Part shown: positions 9,340-18,448 of the stretch, piece after piece | Position numbering within the stretch: the stretch's first letter is position 1 | Layout of the letters: every line of letters begins with the position of its first letter | Assembly (NCBI GenBank): GCA_026005035.1 | Contig: BPKH01000001.1 | Coordinates: forward strand, 205,610 to 269,609 | Source: Porticoccaceae bacterium | Lineage (GTDB): Bacteria; Pseudomonadota; Gammaproteobacteria; Pseudomonadales; Porticoccaceae | Length of the DNA stretch: 64,000 nucleotides | Direction: 5' to 3' | Notes under the pieces: generated by a model | Database searches by the model: none | What the model saw: only the letters and a program-made list of their open reading frames with translations | What the model was told of the DNA's origin: nothing | Position numbers and translations under genes: made by a program

Positions 9340-10176
9340 TCACAGCCCCCGCTTGCCGCCTTCGCGGATCAGTGGCGTGCGTTCGGCGAAATTGGGAGGC
9401 CCCGCTTTCGCGCCGATGGTGACCCCCGCATCCACCGCAAGCACGTGCCCGGTGGTGTAGCCCGACTCGTCGCTGGCGAGCCATAGTGCGGCGTTGGCGA
9501 CGTCTTCGGCCGTACCCGGGCGATCCAGCAGGGGCGACTGGCGGGCGAGTTCTTCTTTGACCCGCTCCACCGCCTCGGGATCGTTGGCGAGCACGTCCGC
9601 CACCATGGGAGTGGCCATGCTCGCCGGGGCGATGGCGTTGACCCGGATGCCGAAGCGGCACAGTTCAGTGGCCGCATTGCGGGTCAGGCCCACCACGGCG
9701 TGTTTGGCGGTGGCGTAGGCGTGGGGGCCCAACCCCCCCATGAGCCCCGCGGTGCTGGCCATGTTGATGATCGAGCCCCGCCGTTTCGGCTTCATCACCC
9801 GGGCGGCGTGCTTGACACCGTAGAAGACCCCGTTCAACAACACATCCAGCGTGAACAGCCACTCCTCCGCCGGCGTTTCGTCGATGGGCCCCACCGCGCC
9901 GACGATGCCGGCGTTGTTGTACATCACGTCCAGCCGGCCGAAGACCGAGAGGGCGCGCTCCACCAGGGCGGCGACCTCTTCTTCCCGGCGCACGTCGCAG
10001 GTCAACAACTCGCAGTGGACAGGCAGCTGCCCGGCGAGCGCCTCGAGCCGCTCCCGCTGGATGTCGCCGAGCACCAGGCGGCAACCCTCGGCGGCGAACC
10101 GCCGCGCCGCGGCCGCGCCGATGCCGCTCGCCGCGCCGGTGATCACCGCCACCTTCTCCGCCAGTCGTCCGCTCAT
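9340..10176 (-). CDS. Short-chain dehydrogenase/reductase
   Basis: Classical NAD(P)-dependent SDR of 278 residues. The ATG at 10176 is preceded by GGGGAGG at good spacing and gives MSGRLAEKVAVITG; a longer in-frame start upstream lacks a ribosome site. Motifs are TGAASGIG (cofactor), NNAGIVG, the catalytic Ser in NMAST and the YATAK pair, all correctly spaced. Its substrate is probably a secondary alcohol or ketone of the pathway. The upstream SnoaL gene is on the same strand, 38 bp away. Confidence 0.88.
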   Translation of the reverse strand: MSGRLAEKVAVITGAASGIGAAAARRFAAEGCRLVLGDIQRERLEALAGQLPVHCELLTCDVRREEEVAALVERALSVFGRLDVMYNNAGIVGAVGPIDETPAEEWLFTLDVLLNGVFYGVKHAARVMKPKRRGSIINMASTAGLMGGLGPHAYATAKHAVVGLTRNAATELCRFGIRVNAIAPASMATPMVADVLANDPEAVERVKEELARQSPLLDRPGTAEDVANAALWLASDESGYTTGHVLAVDAGVTIGAKAGPPNFAERTPLIREGGKRGL

Positions 10177-10214
10177 CGTCTTTCCTCCCCTGCAATTCCC
10201 TTCGCTTGTGGCTG

Positions 10215-10607
10215 TCATTGATCGGCGGCGAGGCGAGCCATGGCCGCCGTGTCGAAATAGTGTGGGATCACCGCCCGGATCCGCCCGCCCTCGATCCGCC
10301 AGTCCTCCAGCACGGGCATGCTAAACGTCCGCCCCCCGCGGGTGCGGCCCTCGATCACCGCCCAGACCACCACCCGCCCATCGCGTCCCATCATGCCCTC
10401 CACCTTCACCTCGAGCCAGGCAAAGGCGCCATAAAGGGTGCGCACCAGCTGGAGAAACCCCTCCAGGCCGCGGTGGACACCCCCCCAGGGCAGGCTGTCT
10501 GGCTCGCGGACCTCCGCGTCTGGAGGAAACAGCCGCGCCATGAGCGCGCGGTCGCGCTGCTCGGCGGCGGCGAGAAAGGCCTCCACCAGCCGCACCTCCT
10601 CCGCCAT
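10215..10607 (-). CDS. SnoaL-like (NTF2 fold) polyketide-cyclase-type protein
   Basis: A 130-residue single-domain protein with the cone-shaped alpha+beta fold pattern: MAEEVRLVEAFLAAAEQRDR, then RLFPPDAEVREPD and a C-terminal beta sheet ending in YFDTAAMARLA. Members act as isomerases, hydratases, cyclases or ring-hydroxylating small subunits, so no reaction is assigned. An alternative start seven codons upstream (10628) would overlap the palindrome at 10620-10636 and has no ribosome site, so the ATG at 10607 is preferred. Confidence 0.7.
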   Translation of the reverse strand: MAEEVRLVEAFLAAAEQRDRALMARLFPPDAEVREPDSLPWGGVHRGLEGFLQLVRTLYGAFAWLEVKVEGMMGRDGRVVVWAVIEGRTRGGRTFSMPVLEDWRIEGGRIRAVIPHYFDTAAMARLAADQ

Positions 10608-10619
10608 CGTCCCAAATTT

Positions 10620-10636
10620 ACTTGACATCGTCTAGT
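10620..10636. promoter_or_regulatory. 17-bp palindromic operator type 2, copy 1
   Basis: ACTTGACATCGTCTAGT matches the perfect palindrome ACTAGACACCGTCTAGT at 24450 at 15 of 17 positions. It lies between the divergent SnoaL and AhpD/CMD-like genes. The TTGACA inside it could serve as a -35 element for the plus-strand gene. Confidence 0.6.
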
Positions 10637-10688
10637 GGAGCGCTACCCTTCGGAGGACCCCTCTCCTGCCAACCGGAGGTGACCGACC

Positions 10689-11261
10689 ATGACCCTGCGC
10701 GTTTCCCTGCCCCCCGAGCACGAGGCGGATCCCTTCGCCCATCTGGGCGAACACTACGCTCCGGAGATCCTCGCCGCCGCCACCGGCTTTTCCACCGCCG
10801 TCTACCGCCACTCCAAGCTCTCCACCCGCGAGTGCGAGGCGGCCCGGATGCGCACTGCCCAGATCAACGGCTGCCGGCTCTGCCTCGCCTTCCGCGCCGC
10901 CCGCGACCTGCCCGGCTACTTCGCCACCGTGGGCGCCGAGGCGGGTGAATCGGTGGCCAACCGCGGACCGGCGCCCGACGAGGCCTTCTACCGCAATGTC
11001 GCCGACTGGCGCACCTGTCCCGACTTCACCGAGCGGGAGCGGCTGGCCATCGAGTTCGCCGAAAAATTCGGCCTCGACCCCCAGGGCCTCGCCGCCGACG
11101 AGGACTTCTGGCGCCGGGCGCGGGCCGCGTTCAGCGACGAGGAGCTGGTGGATCTGACCTATTCGGTGGCCTCTTGGGTGGGCCTCGGCCGCGCCGCCCA
11201 CGTCCTGGGCCTGGACGGTGCCTGCACCTGGATGGCCGAGCCGGTCGCGGCGCACGCCTGA
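10689..11261 (+). CDS. Carboxymuconolactone decarboxylase / AhpD-like protein
   Basis: 190-residue all-helical protein of the CMD/AhpD superfamily. The hallmark is the redox-type segment INGCRLCLAFRAARD (CxxC in the helix after RMRTAQ). A strong ribosome site GGAGGT lies at the expected distance from the ATG. Members include peroxidatic AhpD proteins and decarboxylases; the CxxC suggests the peroxidase/redox side, perhaps protection from peroxide made by the oxygenases. It is divergent from the SnoaL gene across palindrome type 2 and convergent with the BVMO gene. Confidence 0.8.
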   Translation: MTLRVSLPPEHEADPFAHLGEHYAPEILAAATGFSTAVYRHSKLSTRECEAARMRTAQINGCRLCLAFRAARDLPGYFATVGAEAGESVANRGPAPDEAFYRNVADWRTCPDFTERERLAIEFAEKFGLDPQGLAADEDFWRRARAAFSDEELVDLTYSVASWVGLGRAAHVLGLDGACTWMAEPVAAHA

Positions 11262-11269
11262 ACCGTGCG

Positions 11270-11292
11270 GGGGCGGGGAAGAGCCCCGCCCC
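11270..11292. terminator. GC-rich hairpin between convergent genes
   Basis: GGGGCGGGG (11270-11278), a five-base loop, then CCCCGCCCC (11284-11292): a perfect 9-bp stem between the CMD-like stop and the BVMO stop. It has no T run, so it may be a weak or Rho-assisted terminator working in both directions. Confidence 0.5.
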
Positions 11293-11310
11293 ACCGGCAC
11301 CTCCCTCTCG

Positions 11311-12936
11311 TCAGGAAGCAAGGCGGCGGAACTCCAGTTCCGGAAAGCCCCGCTCGGCCGATTCGTCCATGATGTCGTAGTAGCGGTTGGCACCGCCGAA
11401 GTAGATGAGCACCCGCGGCGGTTTGTCCTCGCGATTGGCGCCCATCATCCAAGAGTGGACTTTGTCTCCCGCGGCCATCAGCGTCTGGCGATGGATCTCC
11501 GCCACGTGATCGGTCCAGGCACGCTCCGCCTCCGGACGCGGCTCGATCACGTCGACACCCTCTTCCTCCGCCTTGCGGATGCAGCGGGTGATCCAGATGA
11601 CGTTCTGCTCGATGGAGGTGGGCAGGTTGGCAAACGGCGCCTGCGGCCCCGTCACCATGAAGAAATTGGGATAGTCCGCCTCGCACACCCCCATGATGGA
11701 AGGGGATTCATCCCGCCACTTCTCGGCCAGCGTGCGCCCGCTCACACCCCGGATGGGGAAGGCTTCGAGGGCGCCGGTGTAGGCTTTGAAGCCGGTGCAC
11801 AGGACAATGATGTCGAACTCGTACTCCCGCTCGCTGGTGCGGATTCCCCTTTCGGTGATCTCGCGGATGGGCTCGCGGTGGAGGATGTCCACCACGTGGA
11901 CGTTGGGTGCGCCCAGCGACTCCAGGAACCCGTGGTCGAGAGGCGGCCGGCGGGCGAAGAGGGGCTGGTCTTCCCAACGAGGGATCACGATGTCGGCCAA
12001 CGCCGGGTCGCCAAGCCGTTCGCGCATTTTGCGGGTAATGAATTCCGCTGCGTAGCGATTGGCATCGGGATGGACGAGCAGATCGTCGAAGGTCTCGAAA
12101 ACCCAGCGGAAGCTGCCCGTCCACTTTTCTTCAAAAATCCGCTCACGCTCCTCGGGCGGGGTTTCCACCGCCAGGCGGCCGTCGGCAGTGCGGAACGCCA
12201 TGCCGAAGGGATGGTGCCTGCACATGGCCACGATCTCGTCGTAATGCTCCTTGATCTCCCGCTCCCATTCCGGGGTCATGGGCTTTTGCATGGCCGGCAG
12301 GATGTAATTGGGCGTGCGGTGGAACAGGTGGATGCTCTCGGCCGTCTTGCACATCACCGGCACCATCTGCACCGCGGTCGCGCCGGAGCCGATCAGGGCC
12401 ACCCTTTTGCCCTCGTACTCCAGTCCGTCCGGCCAGCGCGCCGAGTGAAAGAGCGGCCCGCGGAAGCGCTCCAAACCGGGGATCCTGGGAATCACCGGCT
12501 CGGAGATCATGCCCATCCCGCTGACGAAGTACTTGCTGGTGTAGACGTCCCCGGCGGCGGTCCTCACCTTCCAGATGCCCCTTTCGGGAATGTACGTGGC
12601 TTCCACCACTTCGGTCTCCAGCTGGATGTGGGGCCACATGGCGCAGCGGTCGGCCACGAAGTGGAAATAGCTCAGCACCTCTTGCCAGTCGGGATAGCGC
12701 TGTTTCCACTTCCACTCCTGTAGGAGCTCTTTGGAAAAGGTCAGGCAGTAGTAGTAACTCTCGCTGTCGGTCATCGCCCCGGGGTACCGGTTCCAGGTCC
12801 AGGTCCCCCCGATATCCGAAGCCTTGTCGAAGACCTGAACCGACAGGCCGGCCTCCCGCAAATGGTGAATGGCCGCCAGCCCGGCAAACCCGGCACCGAC
12901 GACGATGACGTCGTAATCGACCCGCTGTGCTGTCAT
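11311..12936 (-). CDS. Flavin-containing Baeyer-Villiger monooxygenase
   Basis: Inserts one oxygen atom next to a ketone, giving an ester or lactone, with FAD and NADPH. 541 residues. The FAD Rossmann motif VVGAGFAG is at about residues 12-19, followed by GGTWTWNRYPGAMTDSES. The type I BVMO fingerprint FxGxxxHxxxWP appears as FRGPLFHSARWP at about 158-169, then the NADPH Rossmann motif ALIGSGATAVQ and the C-terminal family segment MGANREDKPPR. The ATG at 12936 has AGAGG at 8-bp spacing; a GTG one codon upstream is possible. The promoter with operator copy B lies 90-120 bp upstream. Cyclohexanone/steroid/terpenone-type ketones are plausible substrates; the actual one is unknown. Confidence 0.93.
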   Translation of the reverse strand: MTAQRVDYDVIVVGAGFAGLAAIHHLREAGLSVQVFDKASDIGGTWTWNRYPGAMTDSESYYYCLTFSKELLQEWKWKQRYPDWQEVLSYFHFVADRCAMWPHIQLETEVVEATYIPERGIWKVRTAAGDVYTSKYFVSGMGMISEPVIPRIPGLERFRGPLFHSARWPDGLEYEGKRVALIGSGATAVQMVPVMCKTAESIHLFHRTPNYILPAMQKPMTPEWEREIKEHYDEIVAMCRHHPFGMAFRTADGRLAVETPPEERERIFEEKWTGSFRWVFETFDDLLVHPDANRYAAEFITRKMRERLGDPALADIVIPRWEDQPLFARRPPLDHGFLESLGAPNVHVVDILHREPIREITERGIRTSEREYEFDIIVLCTGFKAYTGALEAFPIRGVSGRTLAEKWRDESPSIMGVCEADYPNFFMVTGPQAPFANLPTSIEQNVIWITRCIRKAEEEGVDVIEPRPEAERAWTDHVAEIHRQTLMAAGDKVHSWMMGANREDKPPRVLIYFGGANRYYDIMDESAERGFPELEFRRLAS

Positions 12937-13026
12937 CACTCAACCTCTAGAGTTCGTTTCCGGGGCCCCTCGCGCCCCACCCCTGGCCTGCCCTTCGGGC
13001 GTCGCAGCGTCCGGACGGCGACGCCC

Positions 13027-13054
13027 ATTATAGATCCTTGCTTTTGTCTAGCAA
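13027..13054 (-). promoter_or_regulatory. Promoter of the Baeyer-Villiger monooxygenase gene
   Basis: Minus strand: TTGCTA (13054-13049), a 16-bp spacer, then a perfect TATAAT (13032-13027). The -35 and most of the spacer coincide with palindrome copy B, the arrangement expected for repression by steric block. Confidence 0.7.
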
Positions 13055-13055
13055 G
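13037..13055. promoter_or_regulatory. 19-bp palindromic operator, copy B
   Basis: CTTGCTTTTGTCTAGCAAG, same arms and spacing as copy A. It lies between the end of the PVADH-like gene and the BVMO start, overlapping the BVMO promoter. Confidence 0.78.
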
Positions 13056-13101
13056 TTATCAAGCTCTTTGAATTTGATTCAGGACAAAGGCCGCTTCCAA
13101 C

Positions 13102-14967
13102 CTACCGAGTTGTGGAAGTCTCGCCACCCTCTTTCTCCTCGCCCTCGCCGGCCAGCCGGAACGCGAGCAGTGCGTTGCCCGGCATATGCGAATAGATTCC
13201 ATAACCGCTCGGCACGTACATCATGTCGCCCGCAAAAACCGGACCCGCAGCCCCTCCGAAGGAGCCGCCCCGGGCCTGGAAGCCGCCGAGGGCGGGAAAG
13301 GTGCGCAGGGCATCGAACTCCCAGAGCACCGCCCCATCGGCACGGGCGAAGGCCACCAGTCGGCCGTCCATGCCCCCCGCGACCACCGCACCGTCGATGG
13401 CGGAAACGGCCGCCGAAAAACCGGGCTGACAGTGTTCCCGTCCGGCGCAACGGTCCTCGGCGCGCCGGAACCAGAGCACCTCGCCACTTGCAATGTCCAC
13501 GGCGTACATGCCCGGCCGCCCCTCTCCGGGCCAGCGCGGCCCGCCGTAGAAGTCGGACATGGGCACATAGAGCACCTGCCCGTCCGCCGCCATCCCGAAG
13601 TGGACCCCGCCCTGGATCCCACCTCGGCCGAGCTTGCGCCGCCACAACACGCCCCCGTCGCGGGGATCGAGGGCGAATACTTCGCCCGACTTCTGCCCCG
13701 CCAGCAGAACCTCCCGCCCGTCCGGCAAGGAGGTGCGGATCACCGCAGCCCCAAAGTCGTAATCGGGGCCGTCTTCCACGGGGCAGTTGGTCCGCTCGGG
13801 CGTCTCACAGCTAATGTTCCACGCATCTCCCCGCGTGGCCTGCATCACCCAGAGGCGGCGGTAGTCGTCCACCCCGTAGGCGAGAATGGCGTCACTGGTA
13901 TCGGTGGAGGGGGAAGAGTAGTTTTCCCCGGTTCCGAAATAAAATCGGCGCAGCTTGGGATCGATGGCCGGGGTGTTCCAGACCGGCGCTCCCGAGGGCG
14001 CGTAGATGGGCGTACCCAACGGGTTGCGCCCCACCTGCTTGGGCTCTTCCTCGATGGTCCGCAGCACCGCCAGGCGCTGCCCGCTGTGGGCGTCGTACAC
14101 CGCTACTCCACCGCGGAAGGTGCAGCAGGGATAGTGGGGGTCGCCGGCGGCAGTCACCTCGAGGGAGGAGAGGGGCACGTAGAGCCGGCCCCCGTAGAGG
14201 GCGGGCGCGGCGGTGATGGTCAGGCTCGGGTGGCCGTCCGGTCGGTCGCGCCACCGCAGATCCCCCGAGACCGCGCCCAAGGCGTAGACATTGCCGATCA
14301 GGTCGCCGAAAAAGAGCAAAGGGTCGGCCTGCTCACCCGCCCGCCACGGCTCCACCACGATACCGGTGCGCACTTCCGCAGAGGCTCGGAAGGTCCAGCG
14401 GATACAACCGGAGTTCTGATCCAAGGCGTAGACCGTCCCATCCTGGCTGCCGACGAACAGCGAACCGCCCGCAACCGCAGGCTGGGAGCGGACGCGCACC
14501 GCCCCTGGGAAGGGGAAGACCCACGCCAGTTGGAGGCGGTGGATGTTGCCGCCGTCAATGCGCGTGAACCGGCGGTCGAAATGGCGGCGATTGCCCAGAT
14601 CCACCCCCCAACCGACCATCTCGGGGGGCGCGTTGTAGTCGAAGGGGCGCTCCGGGCAACGCGGCAATCGCTCGGCCAACTCGGTGCCGCCGAGTGAAGC
14701 TCCCGCCAGGTGCTCCGCCAGCAGACGGCGTTCCTCGGGGGTCAACGCGCTGCCCTGCACCCGCATCACCCCCTCCTCCAGGGCGCGCAGAATCGCCTCT
14801 GGGGCGAGCATCTCCAGCATGGTCCGCTCGGGAGCCTTGGCGACCCCTCCCTCGTGGCAGACCGCGCAATGTTGCCGGTAAATTCGTTCTCCAGGCGGCA
14901 CTGCGCCCAACGCCGCCCAGGAGGCGAAGATAAACCCCAAGCTCAGGATTGTCGGGAAAGCTTTCAT
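13102..14967 (-). CDS. PVA-dehydrogenase-like quinohemoprotein (cytochrome c + PQQ propeller) 1
   Basis: Periplasmic alcohol dehydrogenase of 621 residues. The signal peptide MKAFPTILSLGFIFASWAAL is followed by a haem-binding CAVCH at about residues 34-38. An eight-bladed PQQ propeller follows, with repeats such as VGSQDGTVYALD and the vicinal Cys pair in YPCCTFRGG. A cytochrome c domain N-terminal to the propeller is the order of polyvinyl-alcohol dehydrogenase and related secondary-alcohol oxidases. The ATG overlaps the GST-like gene's stop by 4 bp (ATGA). It probably oxidises a secondary hydroxyl to a ketone, possibly feeding the neighbouring BVMO. A paralogue lies at 39620-41500. Confidence 0.88.
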   Translation of the reverse strand: MKAFPTILSLGFIFASWAALGAVPPGERIYRQHCAVCHEGGVAKAPERTMLEMLAPEAILRALEEGVMRVQGSALTPEERRLLAEHLAGASLGGTELAERLPRCPERPFDYNAPPEMVGWGVDLGNRRHFDRRFTRIDGGNIHRLQLAWVFPFPGAVRVRSQPAVAGGSLFVGSQDGTVYALDQNSGCIRWTFRASAEVRTGIVVEPWRAGEQADPLLFFGDLIGNVYALGAVSGDLRWRDRPDGHPSLTITAAPALYGGRLYVPLSSLEVTAAGDPHYPCCTFRGGVAVYDAHSGQRLAVLRTIEEEPKQVGRNPLGTPIYAPSGAPVWNTPAIDPKLRRFYFGTGENYSSPSTDTSDAILAYGVDDYRRLWVMQATRGDAWNISCETPERTNCPVEDGPDYDFGAAVIRTSLPDGREVLLAGQKSGEVFALDPRDGGVLWRRKLGRGGIQGGVHFGMAADGQVLYVPMSDFYGGPRWPGEGRPGMYAVDIASGEVLWFRRAEDRCAGREHCQPGFSAAVSAIDGAVVAGGMDGRLVAFARADGAVLWEFDALRTFPALGGFQARGGSFGGAAGPVFAGDMMYVPSGYGIYSHMPGNALLAFRLAGEGEEKEGGETSTTR

Positions 14968-15881
14968 CGAGCGCGCTCCACGCGGTAGCCGATGCGGGGG
15001 AAATGGACCATCACGCGCCCCAGTTGAGAATCGTCCCGCAGGATTGCGATCTCCTGGTCGGTCAGCCGCTGCAACAGCCCGCGCACCGGCGGACTTCCAA
15101 GACCTACCGGGGCCACCGCCACCAAGTCGCCCACCGCCAAGGCGGGCCGAGCGAGTGGGCTGACTTCGGGCTCGAATTCCGGTTCGCAGGCTCGTGCCAC
15201 CGCCAGGGCGAGGGCGGCATCCGCCGGTTCCCGACGGCCGTGGCCCAGACCGGCCACCCGGCGCTCCCAGGCGACCACCGCCGGCCGGGCGTCGATGACG
15301 GGAGCGAGCGCGGGCACGTTGCCCCGGGCCATCCAGAGGGGGAAGTAGGCAAGGATGTCGGCCCAAGAAGGATCACCGCCCAAAACCCAGCCGCGGCCAT
15401 CGGCCAGCATCGCCTCCACCAAGGCCAGGTGGGCGGCGAACTGGGCGTAGTGGTGATCCAGATCCCGGGAGAGGTTGGCGAAGTCGATCAGGTCGGCGAA
15501 ATAGGCCCTGCGATCGGCCACCACCGCTTCGGGCAGGGCGTCGTTGGTGCCCAGGGAAAGCGCCGCACCGGCGCGGAAGAAATCCCGATCGCTCCAGGCG
15601 GCAAGTGCCAGGGCAAGCCCTGTGCTTCCCGCGGGAAAGAGAGGAGGCTCGGGAAAGCGGCGCTCGAGCTCCACGGCAATGCGAGCGGTGTCGCAATAGA
15701 CATGGGCCCCTACCTGGAGTACCGGCGTGCCCCGATAACCCCCCGTAAGGGCGGTGAGATCGGGTTTGGGCATGACCATGGGGATCTCTACCGAGCGCCA
15801 AGCGAGCCCCTTGAAGCCCAGCGCCAGACGGATCTTCTCGGCGAACGGCGAGGCGTCGAAATGGTGAAGGAAAAGGTCCAC
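14964..15881 (-). CDS. Glutathione S-transferase-like protein
   Basis: 305 residues. The N-terminal thioredoxin-like domain begins MDLFLHHFDASPFAEKIRLA, with Ser at the usual active-site helix and the TPVLQ cis-Pro segment. A helical C-terminal domain follows and then an extra stretch of about 70 residues ending in VERAR, longer than ordinary GSTs. It lies between TonB receptor 2 and the PVADH-like gene with a 4-bp overlap to the latter. Pathway roles such as isomerisation or thioether cleavage are possible but not shown. Confidence 0.8.
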   Translation of the reverse strand: MDLFLHHFDASPFAEKIRLALGFKGLAWRSVEIPMVMPKPDLTALTGGYRGTPVLQVGAHVYCDTARIAVELERRFPEPPLFPAGSTGLALALAAWSDRDFFRAGAALSLGTNDALPEAVVADRRAYFADLIDFANLSRDLDHHYAQFAAHLALVEAMLADGRGWVLGGDPSWADILAYFPLWMARGNVPALAPVIDARPAVVAWERRVAGLGHGRREPADAALALAVARACEPEFEPEVSPLARPALAVGDLVAVAPVGLGSPPVRGLLQRLTDQEIAILRDDSQLGRVMVHFPRIGYRVERAR

Positions 15882-15902
15882 GGGTGCACCTCCAGGCAGC
15901 GA

Positions 15903-15936
15903 GGCGCCGCCGGCCCCTCCCGGAGCCGGCGGCGCC
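15903..15936. other. Strong intercistronic hairpin downstream of TonB receptor 2
   Basis: GGCGCCGCCGGC (15903-15914) and GCCGGCGGCGCC (15925-15936) form a perfect 12-bp stem with a 10-base loop, 5 bp beyond the TonB stop codon and before the GST-like gene. With no T run it is more likely an mRNA 3'-stabiliser or partial terminator inside the operon than a full terminator. Confidence 0.65.
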
Positions 15937-15941
15937 CTCGA

Positions 15942-18401
15942 TCAGAGCTCGAAGTCGACTCCGCCCTCGATCCCGAAGGTGGTCGGCTGGCCGTAGAACG
16001 CCATCACCCAGAGGTTCGCCACCGGCAACTCGCCGAGGCGATACTCCTCGTCCGTGAGGTTTTTACCGAAGGCGCGGATCCACCAGCTACCCCGATCGGG
16101 TCGATAGGTGGCCGACAGGTTGACCAGGGTGCGCTCGTCGGTGATGCCGTCGGGCGTGGTGGGCACCGAGGTGTAGGCGTAGACCGCTTCGTCCACGTAG
16201 TCGAGGTTGAGATTCCACTCCAGACGCCCTCCCAGGAAGGGGTGGCCGTAGAGGAAGTCGAGGTTCCAGGTCCATTCAGGCGCCCGCGGCACGTCTTTGT
16301 CGCTCAGATCGGTGTCGATGACGCCGTCGAAGTTGGTATCGGCCCGGAATTCCTCGAACTTGGAATCCAACCACCCCAGGCTGCCGCGGATCGCGAAGTC
16401 GTCGGTCACCTGCCAGAGCGTCTCGAGCTCGAGCCCGTAGACCTCGATCTTCGCGGCGTTGAAGAAGCGGGTTTCCTGGAAGACGCTGTCCACCTCGCCG
16501 TCGCCGTCCCGGTCCGCCTGGATCTCGGCGAGCAGTTGCTGCTGCGAATCGTCGTAGATCACGTAGAAGCCGGTCAGGTTCAGGCGAAGGCTGTTGTCCA
16601 GCCATTCGGAGCGCATCCCAAGCTCAAAGGAATCGGCGGTTTCCGGATCCGTGGGGCGCTTCTGGAGTTCCTCGATGGGGTTGCCGCCGGTACCCGTCTG
16701 GTCGTTGTATCCGCCGCTCTTGAAGCCCCGCGCGTAGGTCCCGTAGTAGTAGAGGTCGTCCGTGGCCTGATAGCCCAGGGTCACCCGCCAAGTGGGCTCG
16801 TTCCACTCTTCGTCGTCGGTGACCACGCCGTCGGGCCAACGCTTGAAGTCGGCGGCGCGCAGCGGCTCGCCCAGATCCTGCCAGGTGAAGTCCGGGTCCC
16901 AGCCGCCGCCGAGGGCCTGGATGAAGCGCTGGTTGCGGCCGATCCATTCTTTCTTTTCTTCCGTGTAGCGCGCTCCGGCACCCAGCGTCCAGCGGTCGTT
17001 GAGCTCCCAGGTCAAATCGAAGAACACCGCCAACGATTCGGCGTCCTGGGCGTTGGAGAGCACCTGGGGATTGTTGTTGAAGAAGAAGGGATCGCCGAAC
17101 AGTGCGGCCGAGGGAAGCGTCATGTCCACGAAACCGAGGAGCTGCGCCACGGTGAAGACCGTGTCGTCCTCCTGGTAAAAGACCCCCCCCACCCAGTTCA
17201 GCGGCCCTTCTAGATCCGTGGCCAAGCGAACCTCCACTTGGGTGGTTTCCCGGCGATCCTGGCGGGTGGCGTCGAACAGCGACACCGGACCCACCTCACC
17301 GGTGTAGGTGCTCGCGAGCCAGGAGTCGGTTTCCCGCCGGCCAGCAAAGGTGGTCAGGGTGTAACCGTCGGCGAGCTCCCAATCGACGTTGAGGTAATAG
17401 CCGTCCACGTCGATGTTATGACCCTTCTCGCCCATCTTGAGCAGGGCGTCGTTGCGGTTGGTCACCCCGACATGCTTGACCGGATCCCCCGGATCCCGGG
17501 TGAAGCCGAGGAGGTTCCAGAGGAAGGGACTGTCGGGCGGCGTCGAGTTGTAGGAGGGCACGCTGTCGCCGTTGTCGCGCACCACCTCGTAGGCCAAGTT
17601 GACGTCGAGGGAATCGGTGGGTTGCCAGCGCAACTTGTAGCGGGCCGTGAAGGCGTCCGCGCCGCCCACGTCGCCGCCATCTCCTTTGCCGGTCGCCCCC
17701 ACCAGGGGGTACCCGACCCCAAGATCCCCCACAGGACCGTAGGCGGCGCCGTTTTTGAAGTAGCCGTCCGACTTCTCCTGCAGCATGGCCGCACGGAAGG
17801 CGGCGTTCTCGCCAAGACTCACATTCAAAATGCCCTGCGCTTCGTAGCGGCCAAACTCCGCCACCTGACCGCGTAGGCTCAGCGTGTTGGCGCCCAGTTC
17901 GGGCCGCTTGGTCTTGACGTTGACCACCCCGCCGGTGGTGTTCTTGCCGAACAGCGTGCCCTGGGGGCCGCGCAGGATCTCGACGCTCTCCACGTCGAGC
18001 ATCTTCACATTCGCCGTCTGGATGTGGGGGATGACGAAATCGTCGACGGTCACCCCCACCTGGTTTTCGAAGTAGAGGATGATGCCGTTTTGCCCCACAC
18101 CGCGGATGGCGAAGTTGGCGGAGTTGAAGCCGGGCTGCTTGCCGTTGACAACGTTGGGCGCGTAGGCCAAGACGTCGCCCAAATCCTCCGGGATCAGCCG
18201 CTCCACATCCTCGGCGCTGACCGCGGTCACCGCCACCGGCGTGGTCTGGATGTCGGTCTCAGCGCGTCGGGTGGCGGTCACCAGGATCTCTTCCAGCACC
18301 GCCGTGCGGGCGGTCTGGGCCCACAGGGGCGCGGGCAAAAGCCCCGCGGCGGCCACCGCCGCGGCGAGATGCCGAACCTTGCAGATTTTTTGTCTCTTCA
18401 T
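15942..18401 (-). CDS. TonB-dependent outer-membrane receptor 2
   Basis: About 819-residue outer-membrane transporter. The basic n-region MKRQKICKVRHLA leads into a hydrophobic core ending near PLWAQTA; a TonB-box-like LEEILVTATRRAE and the plug signature VEILRGPQGTLFGKNTTGG follow, then barrel strands to GGVDFEL. The ATG at 18401 sits about 8 bp from GAGG; an ATG six bases upstream (18407) is only 2 bp from it and is less likely. It is embedded between the Rieske oxygenase and the GST/PVADH-like genes, which argues for uptake of the organic substrate of that operon. Hairpins flank it on both sides. Confidence 0.92.
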   Translation of the reverse strand: MKRQKICKVRHLAAAVAAAGLLPAPLWAQTARTAVLEEILVTATRRAETDIQTTPVAVTAVSAEDVERLIPEDLGDVLAYAPNVVNGKQPGFNSANFAIRGVGQNGIILYFENQVGVTVDDFVIPHIQTANVKMLDVESVEILRGPQGTLFGKNTTGGVVNVKTKRPELGANTLSLRGQVAEFGRYEAQGILNVSLGENAAFRAAMLQEKSDGYFKNGAAYGPVGDLGVGYPLVGATGKGDGGDVGGADAFTARYKLRWQPTDSLDVNLAYEVVRDNGDSVPSYNSTPPDSPFLWNLLGFTRDPGDPVKHVGVTNRNDALLKMGEKGHNIDVDGYYLNVDWELADGYTLTTFAGRRETDSWLASTYTGEVGPVSLFDATRQDRRETTQVEVRLATDLEGPLNWVGGVFYQEDDTVFTVAQLLGFVDMTLPSAALFGDPFFFNNNPQVLSNAQDAESLAVFFDLTWELNDRWTLGAGARYTEEKKEWIGRNQRFIQALGGGWDPDFTWQDLGEPLRAADFKRWPDGVVTDDEEWNEPTWRVTLGYQATDDLYYYGTYARGFKSGGYNDQTGTGGNPIEELQKRPTDPETADSFELGMRSEWLDNSLRLNLTGFYVIYDDSQQQLLAEIQADRDGDGEVDSVFQETRFFNAAKIEVYGLELETLWQVTDDFAIRGSLGWLDSKFEEFRADTNFDGVIDTDLSDKDVPRAPEWTWNLDFLYGHPFLGGRLEWNLNLDYVDEAVYAYTSVPTTPDGITDERTLVNLSATYRPDRGSWWIRAFGKNLTDEEYRLGELPVANLWVMAFYGQPTTFGIEGGVDFEL

Positions 18402-18448
18402 GGTCATGTCCTCAGACTCTCGTTGTGTCGATCGACTTCCCCCCTTGC

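Noticed and set aside
14949-17213. Plus-strand open frame of about 750 codons opposite the GST-like and TonB genes
   Set aside because: Composition of an antisense frame; both minus-strand genes are well supported.
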